A stretch of 12,547 nt of DNA from Candidatus Pacearchaeota archaeon. Its GTDB lineage: Archaea; Nanoarchaeota; Nanoarchaeia; Pacearchaeales; GW2011-AR1. How positions within the stretch are numbered: position 1 is the stretch's first letter; every line of letters starts with the position of its first letter. A program made the translations under genes and the position numbers. Positions 11,921 through 12,547 of the stretch are shown piece after piece. The DNA lies in NCBI GenBank assembly GCA_002686195.1, contig NZAS01000081.1, positions 1-12,547 on the forward strand, in the 5' to 3' direction. The notes below the pieces were generated by a model. It did no database searches. It saw nothing but the letters and a program-made list of their open reading frames with translations, and was not told where the DNA came from.

Positions 11921-12547
11921 TGTTAATTTTAAAATCATTAAAGACTTTGGAAACCCAAGAAAGTCAGAAAGACGAAAGTACTTGGAGACCATGATGGCAG
12001 ATATGGGGCTTACCTCTTTGGATGAACTTTCTCATGAAGAGCAGAAAAGATGGATCAAAGCAACTCGTCCCGATCCCATGGTAGAAAAGAAACTAAAAGA
12101 AATGGGATACAGTATTCATGACGATACAAACAAAAGATCCTTGGGGCGTAATTGTAAAATAATAAAGCTTTATAAGATTGCAAATATTTCATTAGCAGCA
12201 TCTGAATATTCAGATGCACTTAGAGATTTGAAGACAATATTTGAGCCAGAAATTTTAACAGAAATAATTAATACAATCGATCCAAATCTACAAGATAAAA
12301 ATTTTGATGAAGCTAAGATCAGAATAGAAATTGATTCTATTTTAGAAGAAAGCTCAACCAGCTCGTCGTTTAATGGATATTTTATTGACAGCCTAATGGA
12401 ACGAGCTTCGTTATATAATAGTGAATACTTGAGATCCACCGGTGCTTTTGAAGATGTAGACATTTCAAGCTTTGAAGATACAGAGGTTTCAAAGCCCAAA
12501 GACATAGACCTCTCAAATATAGAGAAGCCCACAGATATTGGTTCCGG
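11913..12547 (+). CDS. Unknown protein with acidic 8-residue repeats, 3'-partial
   Basis: This frame opens at ATG 11913, inside the end of the upstream gene, and has no stop before the window edge: 211 codons are visible. The N-terminus is charged (KSERRKYLETMMADMGL), followed by DELSHEEQKRWIKATRPDP and predicted helical regions. From residue 179 an acidic repeat of eight residues begins (see the repeat entry). No Shine-Dalgarno sequence precedes the ATG, so it is probably translated by coupling to the overlapping upstream gene. The family is not recognised. Its composition equals that of neighbouring AT-rich genes, and the antisense frame over the same region lacks a ribosome binding site and context. 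Confidence 0.8.
   Translation, partial: MSDVNFKIIKDFGNPRKSERRKYLETMMADMGLTSLDELSHEEQKRWIKATRPDPMVEKKLKEMGYSIHDDTNKRSLGRNCKIIKLYKIANISLAASEYSDALRDLKTIFEPEILTEIINTIDPNLQDKNFDEAKIRIEIDSILEESSTSSSFNGYFIDSLMERASLYNSEYLRSTGAFEDVDISSFEDTEVSKPKDIDLSNIEKPTDIGS
12447..12542 (+). repeat. Four imperfect 24-bp repeats coding for acidic octapeptides
   Basis: Units at 12447-12470, 12471-12494, 12495-12518 and 12519-12542 encode FEDVDISS, FEDTEVSK, PKDIDLSN and IEKPTDIG. The first two share 19 of 24 bases and the last is degenerate. The array may continue beyond the window. Confidence 0.65.

Noticed and set aside
12170..12532. Minus-strand frame of 120 codons near the window end
   Set aside because: It is antisense to the open plus-strand gene at 11913-12547, whose start overlaps its neighbour and whose residues show an orderly repeat; the minus frame has no supporting context.
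1..12547. The window as a bacterial chromosome segment because of topA, nfu, cca and def
   Set aside because: Fibre-type genes flank and interrupt these enzymes, gene sizes and packing are viral, and no cellular operon such as ribosomal or cell-wall genes accompanies them. A bacterial origin cannot be fully excluded from sequence reading alone.
1..12547. tRNA genes, CRISPR arrays, insertion sequences and attachment sites
   Set aside because: I looked for cloverleaf-like stems with TTCGA arms, regularly spaced repeats and transposase motifs and saw none that could be supported.

Overview
The window reads as part of a large tailed-phage genome, probably an environmental or metagenomic virus. 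The evidence is two long repetitive beta-rich fibre or appendage-type proteins, a phage-style dUTPase, and many small tightly packed genes with short gaps and ATGA-type overlaps. Several 'cellular' enzymes are interspersed: type IA topoisomerase, an Nfu-type Fe-S protein, CCA nucleotidyltransferase and peptide deformylase. No integrase, transposase, ribosomal gene, tRNA or CRISPR array is visible, so lysogeny and host cannot be read directly. One small membrane protein resembles the DUF6356 family, which from memory is mostly alphaproteobacterial, giving a weak host hint. The background is AT-rich, with two sharp GC-rich blocks inside the fibre genes.

Layout: 2-1747 is the 3' part of a fibre/appendage gene with a cupredoxin-like segment. 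1789-2202 is a HExxH metallopeptidase-like protein, convergent with a small minus-strand unknown (2206-2454). A divergent intergenic region leads to dut (2524-3048), then a small gene with a second internal ribosome binding site (3120-3314). A long inverted repeat precedes topA (3427-5499), followed by an Nfu-domain protein (5547-5807). Next comes a 937-residue three-module protein (5837-8650), coupled to a small membrane protein (8652-8891), a peptide deformylase (8888-9424) and a second virion-type protein (9450-11045). That plus-strand run meets a minus-strand YkuK-type RNase H-like gene (11047-11523). The best intrinsic terminator of the window lies inside that opposing gene, oriented for plus-strand transcription. 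After a 109-base gap, a small coiled-coil protein (11633-11920) overlaps a large unknown gene that runs off the window end (11913-12547).

The most interesting object is the 937-residue protein. It carries a complete class II CCA-adding nucleotidyltransferase, then a HAD phosphatase with the look of the 'Swiss Army Knife' RNA-repair HADs, then a putative 2H phosphoesterase module with two HxT motifs. Together these suggest one polypeptide that trims damaged RNA 3' ends and rebuilds tRNA CCA tails. With the deformylase next door and the Nfu protein just upstream, the 5.5-9.4 kb block looks like a module for keeping translation and Fe-S chemistry running during infection. This functional reading is inference from motifs and context.
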